A stretch of 64,000 nt of DNA from the NCBI RefSeq assembly GCF_009649955.1, contig NZ_CP045875.1, forward strand, positions 3,046,001 through 3,110,000, in the 5' to 3' direction. Origin of the DNA: Heliorestis convoluta. GTDB taxonomy: Bacteria > Bacillota > Desulfitobacteriia > Heliobacteriales > Heliobacteriaceae. The position numbers were made by a program, and so were the translations under genes. Below the pieces are notes generated by a model. The model did no database searches. It saw only the letters and a list, made by a program, of their open reading frames with translations, and was not told the DNA's origin. Below, piece by piece: positions 34,789-43,398 of the stretch (positions are counted from its first letter, which is position 1; each line of letters starts with the position of its first letter).

Positions 34789-35775
34789 ATGAAGCTCCAG
34801 ACGAAAAAAAGGTTTATGCGATTGCTTGTGGGAGGTCTCTTCGTACCGTCCCTTTTGTTTGGATTTTTACTTCGCCCACTCCTTCAGGAGATGGATATAG
34901 ATCTGTCCTTTTTTCAATTTTCTATGGAATTAACGGGGTTATTAGCCTTTCTTATGCTGGTCATTGCCATGACCAGTCTTTATTTTGTGGAACAATGGTC
35001 TGAACAAGACTTTGTCAGGAATAAGAAATCGAAAGTGTTAATACAAGAAGAAGTAAAAGAAGATAAAGTAAATGAAATAGGGGTAAAAAATAACAAGTTA
35101 ACAGAGAAAGAGGATTCTTCTAGAGCAGACATCAATAGAATAGGGGAAGATATCCTGTTGTTGCTGAACCAGTTCGCTAAAAAGATAGGCCTGCAAACAG
35201 CGAGGTTAAAAGGTACCTTACAAGTGATGGAAGAAGATGTAGGTCAACACTCGCAACTTCAGACGTACAGTCGGTTACTTCAGCATCAATTGGTGGAACA
35301 GGAACGGCTATGGCAAGATATTTACAATGGTTTGATTCGAAATCCTTCTTTTTCTTGGACGCGGCTAGAGCAGATATTACAAGTCTTGCCCAGAGAAGGA
35401 CTCTCTGCAAACTTCATCAGAGAAAAAATATGGACCGATGGAGAAAAAGTAAAGTTGGCTTTTAGCCATCTCGCTCGCGTAGAAGCTTTACACGGAATTC
35501 GCTGTATAGATGGAGATACACAAAGACCTTTGCAGTTAACTTTTATTGTTTTCTTTGAAAACAAAACGGAAAAGGATGCTTCCCTAGAAGAAAATTTACA
35601 CTATCTTCTTGCTTATTGTATTTTCTATAAATTGAAATTACTAGTGAAAAAATCTTATCAAGATGAGGACAAAAGTCTTTTATGGACCCTAGAGTTTCCT
35701 TTGCAAGAAGAGTACCTATCTTCCTCAGAGAAGGGAGGTTGTAGAGGTGTCAGCAACCCTATTGATCATTGCTGA
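34789..35775 (+). CDS. Membrane protein resembling a degenerate sensor histidine kinase
   Basis: ATG 34789 with GGAGGA eight bases upstream gives 328 residues. Two membrane helices lie at about residues 13-75 with a very short outside loop, then a charged linker. The following helical segment (LLNQFAKKIGLQTARLKGTLQ, QHQLVEQERLW) is in the place of a dimerisation domain but has no H-E/D phosphorylation motif. The C-terminal part (WTDGEKVKLAFSHLARVEAL) resembles an N-box region without the conserved Asn and without G boxes. The final 29 bases overlap the next gene, an NtrC-like regulator. A sensor that signals without kinase activity is inference. Confidence 0.6.
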   Translation: MKLQTKKRFMRLLVGGLFVPSLLFGFLLRPLLQEMDIDLSFFQFSMELTGLLAFLMLVIAMTSLYFVEQWSEQDFVRNKKSKVLIQEEVKEDKVNEIGVKNNKLTEKEDSSRADINRIGEDILLLLNQFAKKIGLQTARLKGTLQVMEEDVGQHSQLQTYSRLLQHQLVEQERLWQDIYNGLIRNPSFSWTRLEQILQVLPREGLSANFIREKIWTDGEKVKLAFSHLARVEALHGIRCIDGDTQRPLQLTFIVFFENKTEKDASLEENLHYLLAYCIFYKLKLLVKKSYQDEDKSLLWTLEFPLQEEYLSSSEKGGCRGVSNPIDHC

Positions 35776-37435
35776 AGATGAGCATATGCGGTGGGTTTAT
35801 TTTCGAGCTCTTTCTTCTGTCGGCTACGAGGTAAGGGCCGTTGAAAGTGATGGAGAAGGTCATCGACTGATCAGTGAAACAGTACCACAGTTAGTACTTC
35901 TCGATCTGGATGCTCTTAACTGGAATGGAATGTTGATCTTACAAAAGTTGCAGCAAGAGCACCCTCAGCTTCCTGTGGTCGTCGTGAACCACCAGACAGG
36001 ATTAGAGAAAACGCTGCAAGCCCTTAAATTAGGAGCTTGTGATTACGTTCACAAACCCTTTGACCTGCAAGAATTACGCGTAACTGTTGAAAAAGCTCTC
36101 AAAATGGAATCACTTCAAGAAGAAGTTCGGTTTTTGCGTCAACAGGTGGGACGGGGTTATGGTGAATTTGAGCTGATAGGGCAGAGCCAAGCTATCAAAT
36201 CGATTCAACAGTTGGTTGATCAGGTAGCCAATTCAACGGCAACGGTTCTTTTACAAGGAGAGCGAGGTACAGGTAAAGAAACGGTGGCGAGAGCGCTCCA
36301 TTATCAAAGTCAACGTCGAGAAAAGCCTTTAATTATATTCGACTGTTCTGCAGTGCCGGAAAAATTGGTGGACAGGGAGCTCTTTGGTCAAGAAGATTTT
36401 GAACAAAGGCACAAAGGCGCCTTGATGATGGCCCAGGGTGGGACTCTGTACTTGAAAGAAATTACAGCTCTATCCTTGCCTATGCAAGCGAGCTTGTTCG
36501 AAGTATTGAATCGACGCTTTTTTCGACCTTTTCAGGGAGAGAAAGAGCAAGTGGTCGATGTGCGCTTTATTACTTCTACGACCCGTAATATATCTCAATT
36601 GGTCAAGCAAGGTCTTTTTCGTGAAGATCTCTACTACCATATCAGGATTGTTCCTGTCTTATTGCCTCCGTTGCGACAGCGTATGGAAGATATATCATCT
36701 CTCGCTCATCACTTTTTGAAACGCTATGATTCAACAGGTCGAATACACGGCTTTACAGCTTCTGCTATGGCTGCCTTAGAATCCTATCAATGGATGGGAA
36801 ATGTTAAAGAGTTGGCAACCGTTGTGGAAAGATCCATTCTTCTATGTCAGCAAGAATGGATTGATAGAGATGATTTATATTTGCCAGAAGTTGCGGAATG
36901 TTCTTATGATAGTTCCTATGAACAGGTTCGTAAAGATAGAGACTTTATCGAAAGAACTATAGAAAAAGTACGAGCAGAGATGGATGATAAGAATGAACAA
37001 AGGCAAAAGAGTATAGAAAGACCCGGTAAGCAAAGAGAAAACGTCGAAAGACAAAATCATGAAAGGCAAAGCAATGAAAGAAAGGGCTATGAAAGATTAG
37101 ACAGGAAAAGAAGTCGTAAAGAAAATATTCTGAACAACATAGAAAGAATTCAAGAAGAGAAAGTGAAGGCTCTCTGTGCCATCTCTGAAGAAGAACAAGC
37201 CCCTCTGCCAAAGAAAAAAGATAAAGTTATACAAGGTGCTGGCTTTACTTTGGTTTTACAAGATGATGAGTCTATTTTCATTGAAGAAATAGAAAAAAGG
37301 CTTATTCAATATGCACTGGAGCGATACCAAGGCGATCAGAATCAAGCTTCTCGTGCTCTTGGTATGACGAGAGCCTCCTTGGCTTCTAGGATGCAAAAAT
37401 ACCAGATCAATCAGGGTAGTCGCAGAAGATGGTAG
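35747..37435 (+). CDS. NtrC-family regulator lacking GAFTGA (degenerate sigma54 activator)
   Basis: GTG 35747 after AGGGAGG, 562 residues. Residues 1-120: receiver domain with phosphoacceptor Asp in LVLLDLD and Lys in VHKPFD, but Asn in place of the usual Thr/Ser. Residues about 140-385: AAA+ domain with intact Walker A GERGTGKE. The segment after ELFGQE runs straight into GALMMAQGGTLYLKE: the GAFTGA loop that contacts sigma54 is missing and Walker B has Lys where Asp is expected. A basic, low-complexity linker rich in ER/NE (about 395-480) precedes a C-terminal Fis-type HTH (QASRALGMTRASLASRMQ). Probably a DNA-binding regulator that does not activate sigma54. Confidence 0.82.
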   Translation: MSATLLIIAEDEHMRWVYFRALSSVGYEVRAVESDGEGHRLISETVPQLVLLDLDALNWNGMLILQKLQQEHPQLPVVVVNHQTGLEKTLQALKLGACDYVHKPFDLQELRVTVEKALKMESLQEEVRFLRQQVGRGYGEFELIGQSQAIKSIQQLVDQVANSTATVLLQGERGTGKETVARALHYQSQRREKPLIIFDCSAVPEKLVDRELFGQEDFEQRHKGALMMAQGGTLYLKEITALSLPMQASLFEVLNRRFFRPFQGEKEQVVDVRFITSTTRNISQLVKQGLFREDLYYHIRIVPVLLPPLRQRMEDISSLAHHFLKRYDSTGRIHGFTASAMAALESYQWMGNVKELATVVERSILLCQQEWIDRDDLYLPEVAECSYDSSYEQVRKDRDFIERTIEKVRAEMDDKNEQRQKSIERPGKQRENVERQNHERQSNERKGYERLDRKRSRKENILNNIERIQEEKVKALCAISEEEQAPLPKKKDKVIQGAGFTLVLQDDESIFIEEIEKRLIQYALERYQGDQNQASRALGMTRASLASRMQKYQINQGSRRRW

Positions 37436-37521
37436 AAATTAGATGTCATATTATAGAGGTATTTTTGTATTGTTGACGAATTGTATATAGGCCTGCTGTG
37501 GTTAAATCGAGGAGGAATATA

Positions 37522-38226
37522 GTGAACCGACGACAGTTTATGGCTGCCTCTCTCGCACTTTTGGCTTCCATCACTGTAGCCCCCTCAGAATCCATTGCTT
37601 CGGCCTTTACCGTCAACAATCGTCTGCTGCGTCATGGCGTCACAGGTCAAGATGTACAGCTATTACAATCTAGACTTAGAGACATGGGCTTTCTCCATGT
37701 CAATCCTACCGGTTTTTTCGGCACACTTACCCATGACGCCGTCATAGCCTTTCAAAGATTTCGAGGTCTTCAAGTTGATGGTATTGTGGGCAACCAAACT
37801 TTACAAGCCTTACGCCCCCAGATGGTACAGTGGTCGAGAGCGACGCTATTGTTACCTAGAGGGACCGATGTTTTACTGACGGAACCTTTAAGTGGTCAGT
37901 CTTTTCGAGCGAGAAGAACAGGCGGCGTGAACCACGCCGATATGGAACCTTTGACCTGGAACGAAACAGACCGCTTTCGTCGTATTTACGGTGGTCGATG
38001 GAGTTGGGAGCGCAAGCCTATGATTATCACAATTCGTGGCTGGCGTTTGGCGGGCTCTATCAATGGGATGCCTCATGACTACAACACGCTGAACAATGGT
38101 TTCCCTGGCCATTTTTGTATTCACTTTTTAGGAAGTCGTACTCATGTCAGAGACGCACTCGGGAGTAATCAAGAAGATCGGCAACATCAGGCTGCTGTTC
38201 GTATAGCAGCTGGCTATGGACCCTAA
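37522..38226 (+). CDS. Tat-signal peptidoglycan-binding protein with unknown C-terminal domain
   Basis: GTG 37522 has AGGAGG six bases upstream. The N-terminus MNRRQFMAASLALLASITV is a twin-arginine signal, so export in folded form is likely. Residues about 40-100 are a PG_binding_1 domain (GVTGQDVQLLQSRLRDMGFL, DGIVGNQTLQAL). The remaining 120 residues are a domain I cannot name, with RKPMIITIRGWRLAGSING and GFPGHFCIHFLGSRTH; the FCIHF Cys-His pair recalls cell-wall transpeptidase or peptidase centres, but this is speculative. 234 residues. Confidence 0.8.
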   Translation: MNRRQFMAASLALLASITVAPSESIASAFTVNNRLLRHGVTGQDVQLLQSRLRDMGFLHVNPTGFFGTLTHDAVIAFQRFRGLQVDGIVGNQTLQALRPQMVQWSRATLLLPRGTDVLLTEPLSGQSFRARRTGGVNHADMEPLTWNETDRFRRIYGGRWSWERKPMIITIRGWRLAGSINGMPHDYNTLNNGFPGHFCIHFLGSRTHVRDALGSNQEDRQHQAAVRIAAGYGP

Positions 38227-38261
38227 CACATAATTTTATATCAACCGTACAGCATGGCAAA

Positions 38262-38303
38262 GAGAGCCGACGGAAGTGGGGAAATCCCAATCCGTCGGCT
38301 CTC
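38262..38303 (+). terminator. Terminator-like hairpin
   Basis: GAGAGCCGACGGA pairs perfectly with TCCGTCGGCTCTC around a 16-base loop, 36 bases after the peptidoglycan-binding gene. No strong T run follows. Confidence 0.6.
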
Positions 38304-38431
38304 CATCGTTATTTGACCTTTATAGCGCAGAGAAATGAATGCTAAGTAATTAATTCCAATTGAAACCTGACATGAGGCTTTCTAGCGTAGCATAGTTGGT
38401 AGATATAAGAAAGCGGAGGGAGTTTACGCTG

Positions 38432-39505
38432 ATGACTCATATTCTTGCCGTGGGAACTGCTGTGCCGGAGCAAGTGGTTAGACAGTCGGAAGCGCGACTA
38501 TTTGCGCAGGAATTTTTTAAAGAGGAATTTAAGGATATGCATCGTTTGCTGCAGGTTTTTGAACGAAGCAAAATTGAGAAGCGCCACTTTTGTATGCCTT
38601 CTTCTTGGTTTGAGAAAAAAGTATCTTTTTCCGAAAAAAACAAACTCTATCAAGAGCAAGGTCTTACATTAGGCACAAAAGCGGTGGAGAAGTGCTTGCA
38701 GAAAGCAGGCTTGTCGGCGCAGGATATTGATGGAATCGTCTTTGTTTCTTCTACAGGTATTGCCACACCATCTCTAGACATGTACTTTGCCAATCTTTTA
38801 GGGCTCAAGGCAGAAGTACGACGCATGCCTTTATGGGGTCTCGGTTGTTGCGGTGGTGCTGTCGGTCTTAGTCGAGCTGCCGAACTTGCCAAAGCTACTC
38901 CAGGAAAAAATATACTTTTGCTAACCCTAGAGTTATGTGGCCTTACCTTTATGCATTCTGATCGCTCTAAAAGCAACTTAATTGCCACTGCTTTATTTGC
39001 CGATGGTGCTGCGGCAGCTCTTCTATCACAGGAGAGCAACGATACGAAGGAGTCTAGAACAATTGTTCAAGCAGGACCTACTATCTTAGACTGGCAAAGT
39101 CATTACTGGCCTGAAAGCCTGGACGTCATGGGTTGGGATCTAACGGATGATGGGTTGCAAGTTGTTTTTTCTCGACATATTCCTAGTTTGGTCAAGAAAG
39201 AAATAAAAAACATTGTAGAACCTTTTATTTCTAGGCACAAGTTGACCTTCGACCAGATAGACTTCTTAATTGCCCATCCTGGAGGGCTAAAAGTACTTGA
39301 TGCTTATGAAGAAGCGCTTGGGTTAGAGTATGAAAAGACCGAGCTTTCTAGAGAAATTCTTTGCCAATATGGCAATATGTCATCAGCGACAGTACTTTTT
39401 GTGTTAGAAGAAACAATGAAAAGGGAACCGAAAAAAGGTAGCTACGGTCTACTCACAGCACTAGGCCCAGGCTTTTGCTCGGAACTTCTTCTGGTGCAAT
39501 GGTGA
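38432..39505 (+). CDS. bpsA: Type III polyketide synthase (BpsA-like)
   Basis: A 357-residue chalcone/stilbene-synthase-type enzyme from ATG 38432 (GGAGGGA ten bases upstream). The Cys-His-Asn triad is visible: Cys in LWGLGCCGGA, His in IAHPGG and Asn in QYGNMSSAT. The family condenses a fatty acyl-CoA with malonyl-CoA to make alkylpyrones or alkylresorcinols. The next gene encodes an isoprenylcysteine-methyltransferase-like protein, the bpsA-bpsB arrangement of Bacillus subtilis, where BpsB O-methylates the alkylpyrone. Product chain length cannot be predicted. Confidence 0.92.
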   Translation: MTHILAVGTAVPEQVVRQSEARLFAQEFFKEEFKDMHRLLQVFERSKIEKRHFCMPSSWFEKKVSFSEKNKLYQEQGLTLGTKAVEKCLQKAGLSAQDIDGIVFVSSTGIATPSLDMYFANLLGLKAEVRRMPLWGLGCCGGAVGLSRAAELAKATPGKNILLLTLELCGLTFMHSDRSKSNLIATALFADGAAAALLSQESNDTKESRTIVQAGPTILDWQSHYWPESLDVMGWDLTDDGLQVVFSRHIPSLVKKEIKNIVEPFISRHKLTFDQIDFLIAHPGGLKVLDAYEEALGLEYEKTELSREILCQYGNMSSATVLFVLEETMKREPKKGSYGLLTALGPGFCSELLLVQW

Positions 39506-39577
39506 GGAGATCGATAGACCTTACTAGACTTTATTAGCGCCTTACAATTTCTATTGTAAAAAAGGAGATAGCAAGTC

Positions 39578-40150
39578 TTGTATCTATTTTTTCACATTCT
39601 CTACATTCTACTGATTCTACAGCGACTTGGGGAGCTAGTGCTGGCGCAACGAAATGGTCATTTCTTGCAACAAAAGGGAGGCTACGAAGTCGGACGAGAG
39701 CAATACAAAATAATAATTTTACTACACAGTCTCTTTTTTCTTGCACTTTATACAGAAGTGATATTCCTAGAAAGTGTGGCACCTTTGTGGTGGCCTTTGC
39801 CTGCTGCTTTATTTTTTCTGGCGCAGTTTATTCGGTATTGGGCAATTTTTTCTCTCGGCCCTTACTGGAACACCCGTATTTTTGTATTGCCGCAGGCGCC
39901 TGTTGTTACCAAAGGGCCTTATCGCTATCTTCGACATCCCAATTATCTCGTTGTGGTTATCGAGTTGCTTACCTTACCGCTCATCTTTGGGGCTTACGGA
40001 ACAGCCCTCATTTTTACAATTGCCAATGCCTATATACTTTCTCAACGCATTGCTTTGGAAGAACGAGCTTTGGCTGAAGCGACAAATTATGTAGAAGCAA
40101 TGGCTCATCTACCTCGATGGTGGCCACGAAGAAAAAAGCCGGTCTCTTAA
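39578..40150 (+). CDS. bpsB: Isoprenylcysteine carboxylmethyltransferase-family protein (BpsB-like)
   Basis: A 190-residue integral membrane protein with four to five helices. TTG 39578 has AAGGAG about 10 bases upstream. The C-terminal SAM-binding motif GPYRYLRHPNYLVVVIELL is typical of the ICMT/PEMT family. Pairing with the type III polyketide synthase upstream indicates methylation of the alkylpyrone/alkylresorcinol product at the membrane. Confidence 0.9.
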   Translation: MYLFFHILYILLILQRLGELVLAQRNGHFLQQKGGYEVGREQYKIIILLHSLFFLALYTEVIFLESVAPLWWPLPAALFFLAQFIRYWAIFSLGPYWNTRIFVLPQAPVVTKGPYRYLRHPNYLVVVIELLTLPLIFGAYGTALIFTIANAYILSQRIALEERALAEATNYVEAMAHLPRWWPRRKKPVS

Positions 40151-40184
40151 AAAAAACAGCCCCTATGTAGGCTGAAATTACCGA

Positions 40185-40226
40185 GAAAATATAAAATGGC
40201 CGGCGGGTGTACCCCTCCGGCCATGT
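40185..40226 (-). terminator. Intrinsic terminator of rnpB
   Basis: On the minus strand GGCCGGAGGGGT pairs with ACCCGCCGGCC (one bulge) and is followed by ATTTTATATTTT. It starts a few bases after the 3' end of the RNase P RNA. Confidence 0.8.
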
Positions 40227-40233
40227 AATGAAA

Positions 40234-40602
40234 AAGAGTATGGCTGTAATCGAGATTCTGTCCTCGGCCATAGCCGATGGATAGTCATTTGTCTAAGCAA
40301 AGCTTTGGTTAGAAACTTTACTTCTCGCCGTAGCGAGTGCCCCTACCCGCGACACAAGGCCGCCTATTTGGGTTGCACGCTAGTGGAGTTTACCCTTGCA
40401 CTCCTCTGTCACCAGAGGACATCGTTTCTGTGGCACTTTATAGCGACTCACATCTTCGAAAAGATGTTTTTGCTGTCGTCAGGTCGCCCTGCCCTGGCTT
40501 GCACCAGGCACCATACTCCAGACCCACAAGTAAGCAGGCCTGGGCGTGTCTCGAATTTCCTCGACATCTACAACAGATGCCGCAACTATCCACCATACTC
40601 TT
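40234..40602 (-). ncRNA. rnpB: RNase P RNA
   Basis: Read on the minus strand. 5' AGAGTATGG and 3' CCATACTCT form helix P1. Between them lie the expected conserved blocks: GAGGAAA (CR I), AGTGCCACAGAAACGA, GCAAGGGTAAACTCC, CCCAAATAGGCGG and, near the 3' end, GAGGACAGAATCTCGATTACAGCC-like ACAGAA (CR V). The length, about 369 bases, suits a bacterial P RNA. A -10 box TAGAAT preceded by TG (plus-strand 40607-40615) lies six bases before the 5' end. It is the catalytic RNA that removes tRNA 5' leaders. Confidence 0.93.
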
Positions 40603-40743
40603 TTTAATTCTATCACAGTGAGAGCAGAAACGGTGCGATAACAGTTTCTGTAACAAGTGACGCTCATATAGTATATAGAATGGGCGCCATTAAAGCAAGT
40701 GGTATTTTTTTCAAATAAAATATTTTAGCAAAAGGAGAAGCAA

Positions 40744-42000
40744 TCAAGGTCGGCGCAGCACAACTGTAATAATTTCTGATGGACAGCCCAGACGAAAGGG
40801 TAGCCAGTGTCCTAGACCACTGTTGACAAAAAGCTTGCTTTGTTCATCACCATACCAGCCTCGCATGTACTTCAGAGCCCAGGGAAAGAAGGAGCGACTT
40901 CCTATACCCACCTGACCTCCATGGGTATGGCCGGCTAGAGTAAGCTCAACACCTCGCATTCGAGCTTCATCAAAAAAGTCAGGGTGGTGCGTTAGGAGAA
41001 CTCTGGGCACGCCTTCTGGTGCATTTTGCAAAGCTTGATCAAGCATTTGGCTGCGGACTTCAACTCTAGAAAGGCCTTGTCTCGCAAAAGGATAGTCTAC
41101 ACCTACCATACAAAGTTGACCATCGGCGATGGTCATTGAACTGTTTTCTAAATTCACAATAGAGCTATCGGCAAAGGCAGCGCGCACTTCCTTTAAACCA
41201 CGGTAGTGCTCATGGTTACCAAGACAATAGTAAGAGCCAAGAGATGGATGAAGCTGATCGGCCATAGCCAATGCAGGTCTTAGTAACGTTAAATCGTCTA
41301 CATAATCACCCGTAATCGTTAGAATGTCGGGCTTTTCTTTGGCAATCATCTCTATGGCCTCTTCCCAGCGATTTAAAGGAAAAAAAGTACCGAGATGAAC
41401 ATCGGATATTTGAAGGAGTCGGAGGCCATCTAGTTCTTTGGAAAGTCCAGGAACGGTGATGGGAAAGGTTCTCGTAACAACTCTAGTATCGCCAACCAGG
41501 GTTCCTTGTGTTGCTACAGCGAGCGCAACAAATGGAACGGCTGTAATAGAACCTTCAATGAATCGTCGTCGAGTAAGCGGATCAGGCAAATGAACCTTGC
41601 TTGTTCTTTCCTCTTTATCTTCTTGATTCGGTTTTTTGTTATCTTCTTTTGTTGCCTTTTGCAGTTCCTTCTTATCTTTGTTCTTCTCACTAAGGTAGTA
41701 ACGATGAAGAATGAAAAGGATGGGCAGGCTAACCAGAAAAATTATTTGCGCTATGTTCCAGGCAATGGCGGGGTAATAAGCAAATCGCAGCCAAGGTTGT
41801 GCATCTTGAAAGCCTGTAACAATGCTATAGACTAGAGGCAATATTGAGAAAAATGCAAGAACCCAAAAAATAATCCTTCGATTGACGGGGCGAAAAAATG
41901 GAATCCATCGAACCAATGCCATATAGGATAAATAGCTAACCAACAAGAAGGCAAAAACAGGCAAAAAACGCATTATAGAGAAAAAGGCTGTTTCACCCAA
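40744..42000 (-). CDS. Membrane-anchored calcineurin-like metallophosphoesterase
   Basis: TTG 42000 with GAGG eight bases upstream is chosen; the frame continues to 42030 without a better site. The 418-residue protein has about four N-terminal membrane helices (residues 1-120), a highly charged linker, then TRRRFIEGSITAVPFVALAV and the phosphoesterase domain: ISDVHLG, TGDYVDD, GNHEHY, LTHHPD and GHTHGGQ. All metal ligands are present. Resembles YkuE/YaeI-type enzymes (UDP-diacylglucosamine pyrophosphatase-like). The Tat-like RRRF motif is internal. Confidence 0.88.
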   Translation of the reverse strand: MGETAFFSIMRFLPVFAFLLVSYLSYMALVRWIPFFRPVNRRIIFWVLAFFSILPLVYSIVTGFQDAQPWLRFAYYPAIAWNIAQIIFLVSLPILFILHRYYLSEKNKDKKELQKATKEDNKKPNQEDKEERTSKVHLPDPLTRRRFIEGSITAVPFVALAVATQGTLVGDTRVVTRTFPITVPGLSKELDGLRLLQISDVHLGTFFPLNRWEEAIEMIAKEKPDILTITGDYVDDLTLLRPALAMADQLHPSLGSYYCLGNHEHYRGLKEVRAAFADSSIVNLENSSMTIADGQLCMVGVDYPFARQGLSRVEVRSQMLDQALQNAPEGVPRVLLTHHPDFFDEARMRGVELTLAGHTHGGQVGIGSRSFFPWALKYMRGWYGDEQSKLFVNSGLGHWLPFRLGCPSEIITVVLRRP

Positions 42001-42141
42001 AAATATCACCTCGAAAAATGGGATCCTCAAGCTACTTTACGTAGACATTTCTTACCCTGCCAACTTGACCCTCGGTCCAGTCAGGAATGAGTAGACCCTG
42101 CCCAAAGAGGACAGGGTTCGATTCATCTAAAAAGAGATGCA

Positions 42142-42321
42142 TTACTCTGTCTCTAAGAGTGGAACAGCACCCGACTCTCGTGTAGGAGGAGGAATATTCC
42201 TCTTTCTAGGAGCTTTTACGCCTGGTGCTGTTTCACCAGGTCGACCATATTTTTTGTACAACTCTTCAAGGGATTGGCGATCGAGCTGATAAGTCACCAT
42301 GCCTTTTGATTTATCTGTCAT
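42142..42321 (-). CDS. Small hypothetical protein, 59 residues
   Basis: ATG 42321 is preferred to ATG 42327 because AGGAGGT is then seven bases upstream. The protein is basic with a Pro-rich end (KAPRKRNIPPPTRESG) and no membrane segment. It follows the GerM-domain gene by 47 bases on the same strand and may share its transcript. Function unknown. Confidence 0.65.
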   Translation of the reverse strand: MTDKSKGMVTYQLDRQSLEELYKKYGRPGETAPGVKAPRKRNIPPPTRESGAVPLLETE

Positions 42322-42368
42322 GGACATACCTCCTTCACAAGTCTTATTGTGACCTGTTTGGAGGGCTG

Positions 42369-43199
42369 TCATTCTACTATAACTTCATCAATTACCCAGA
42401 TATGTTCAGCACCTACACGGAGCGGTTGAACAAGATAGACCAAGTATTTATGTTCACCATGGGTAACATGCACGACCGCTCGACCTATACTACTTGATTG
42501 CTCTGATAAGACGAAAGAGTCTTTGTCGGGTAAAAAGCCGAGGGCAATACCGTCAACACGAGTCACTTCTATAGGGTCAAGGCGCCATACCTGATGACCT
42601 TCTTGGACTGCGCTTTGTAGTTCCTGTAAATTTGAAGGATGAGGAATTTTGCCTTGTCGGACTGTCAACTCATTAAGGTAACGTAAAGGCTCTGCAATAT
42701 ACACATGACCTGCTATGGACTCTACTTGCTGACCTTCTACAAGAATTTGCAGATAAGTCACGTTGAGACCCGATGTAAGACTATTGACAAGAGAGCCAAC
42801 GAGCAGTGCTTCTCCTGCAGAACCAATGTTTACTTTATATATATCTTTTGATAGATCGAGAGTAACTCTATCTTCTTCAACATATACATTCAATAACCTA
42901 GTTTCTTCTGGAATGAGGGTGTTCAACTGGTCATTACGAGGACCCGTTTTCAGTTGTTCAAAGATTTGATGCACCATTTCTTCTTTAGAGCCGGAAAAAG
43001 AATATTCCTCACGAGCAAGGCGATTCAAATCATGATCAGGAAAGTAAAGCTGAACAATTTTTTCTATATTGTTTTGCTTTTCTGCTTCTTCTTGAACAAG
43101 TTCTCTAGAATTGCTACAACCAGATAAAAAAAGTATCGTGATGAACAAGAAAAAAATGAGTAAGATTATGGAGCGCTGTAGTCGTTTGTATTGGAACAA
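42369..43199 (-). CDS. GerM-domain lipoprotein
   Basis: TTG 43199 follows AGGGAGGA by six bases. The 276-residue protein has a signal peptide ending in the lipobox LSGC, then a GerMN domain (about residues 75-190: LIPEETRLLNVYVEEDRVTLDLSKD, GEALLVGSLVNSLT and VEGQQVESIAGHV). In Bacillus GerM is needed for sporulation and germination, but the domain also occurs in general cell-wall lipoproteins such as LpqB. A spore-envelope role is plausible in view of other spore genes in the window. Confidence 0.87.
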   Translation of the reverse strand: MFQYKRLQRSIILLIFFLFITILFLSGCSNSRELVQEEAEKQNNIEKIVQLYFPDHDLNRLAREEYSFSGSKEEMVHQIFEQLKTGPRNDQLNTLIPEETRLLNVYVEEDRVTLDLSKDIYKVNIGSAGEALLVGSLVNSLTSGLNVTYLQILVEGQQVESIAGHVYIAEPLRYLNELTVRQGKIPHPSNLQELQSAVQEGHQVWRLDPIEVTRVDGIALGFLPDKDSFVLSEQSSSIGRAVVHVTHGEHKYLVYLVQPLRVGAEHIWVIDEVIVE

Positions 43200-43398
43200 A
43201 AAAAGTCCTCCCTCCAACGAAGTTATAGTTGGGATCTTTGTATCTTTCGATAAAAAAAAGTATTATCCTGCCTTTATCACCATAAGGAGAATTAATGTCT
43301 ATGATTTAACATTCAATCTGCAGGAATCATGCTTTCCTAAATAGAAATAGTTTGTTATATTCTTACTATGCAGCATAAAAACATTGGAGGCGAGAGGT

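Noticed and set aside
40305-40621. Overlapping plus-strand frames of 94-100 residues
   Set aside because: They lie inside the RNase P RNA gene on the opposite strand.
42095-42125. tRNA-like GGGTTCGATTC segment
   Set aside because: No acceptor, D or anticodon arm can be formed; only a short CCCTG/CAGGG hairpin is present.
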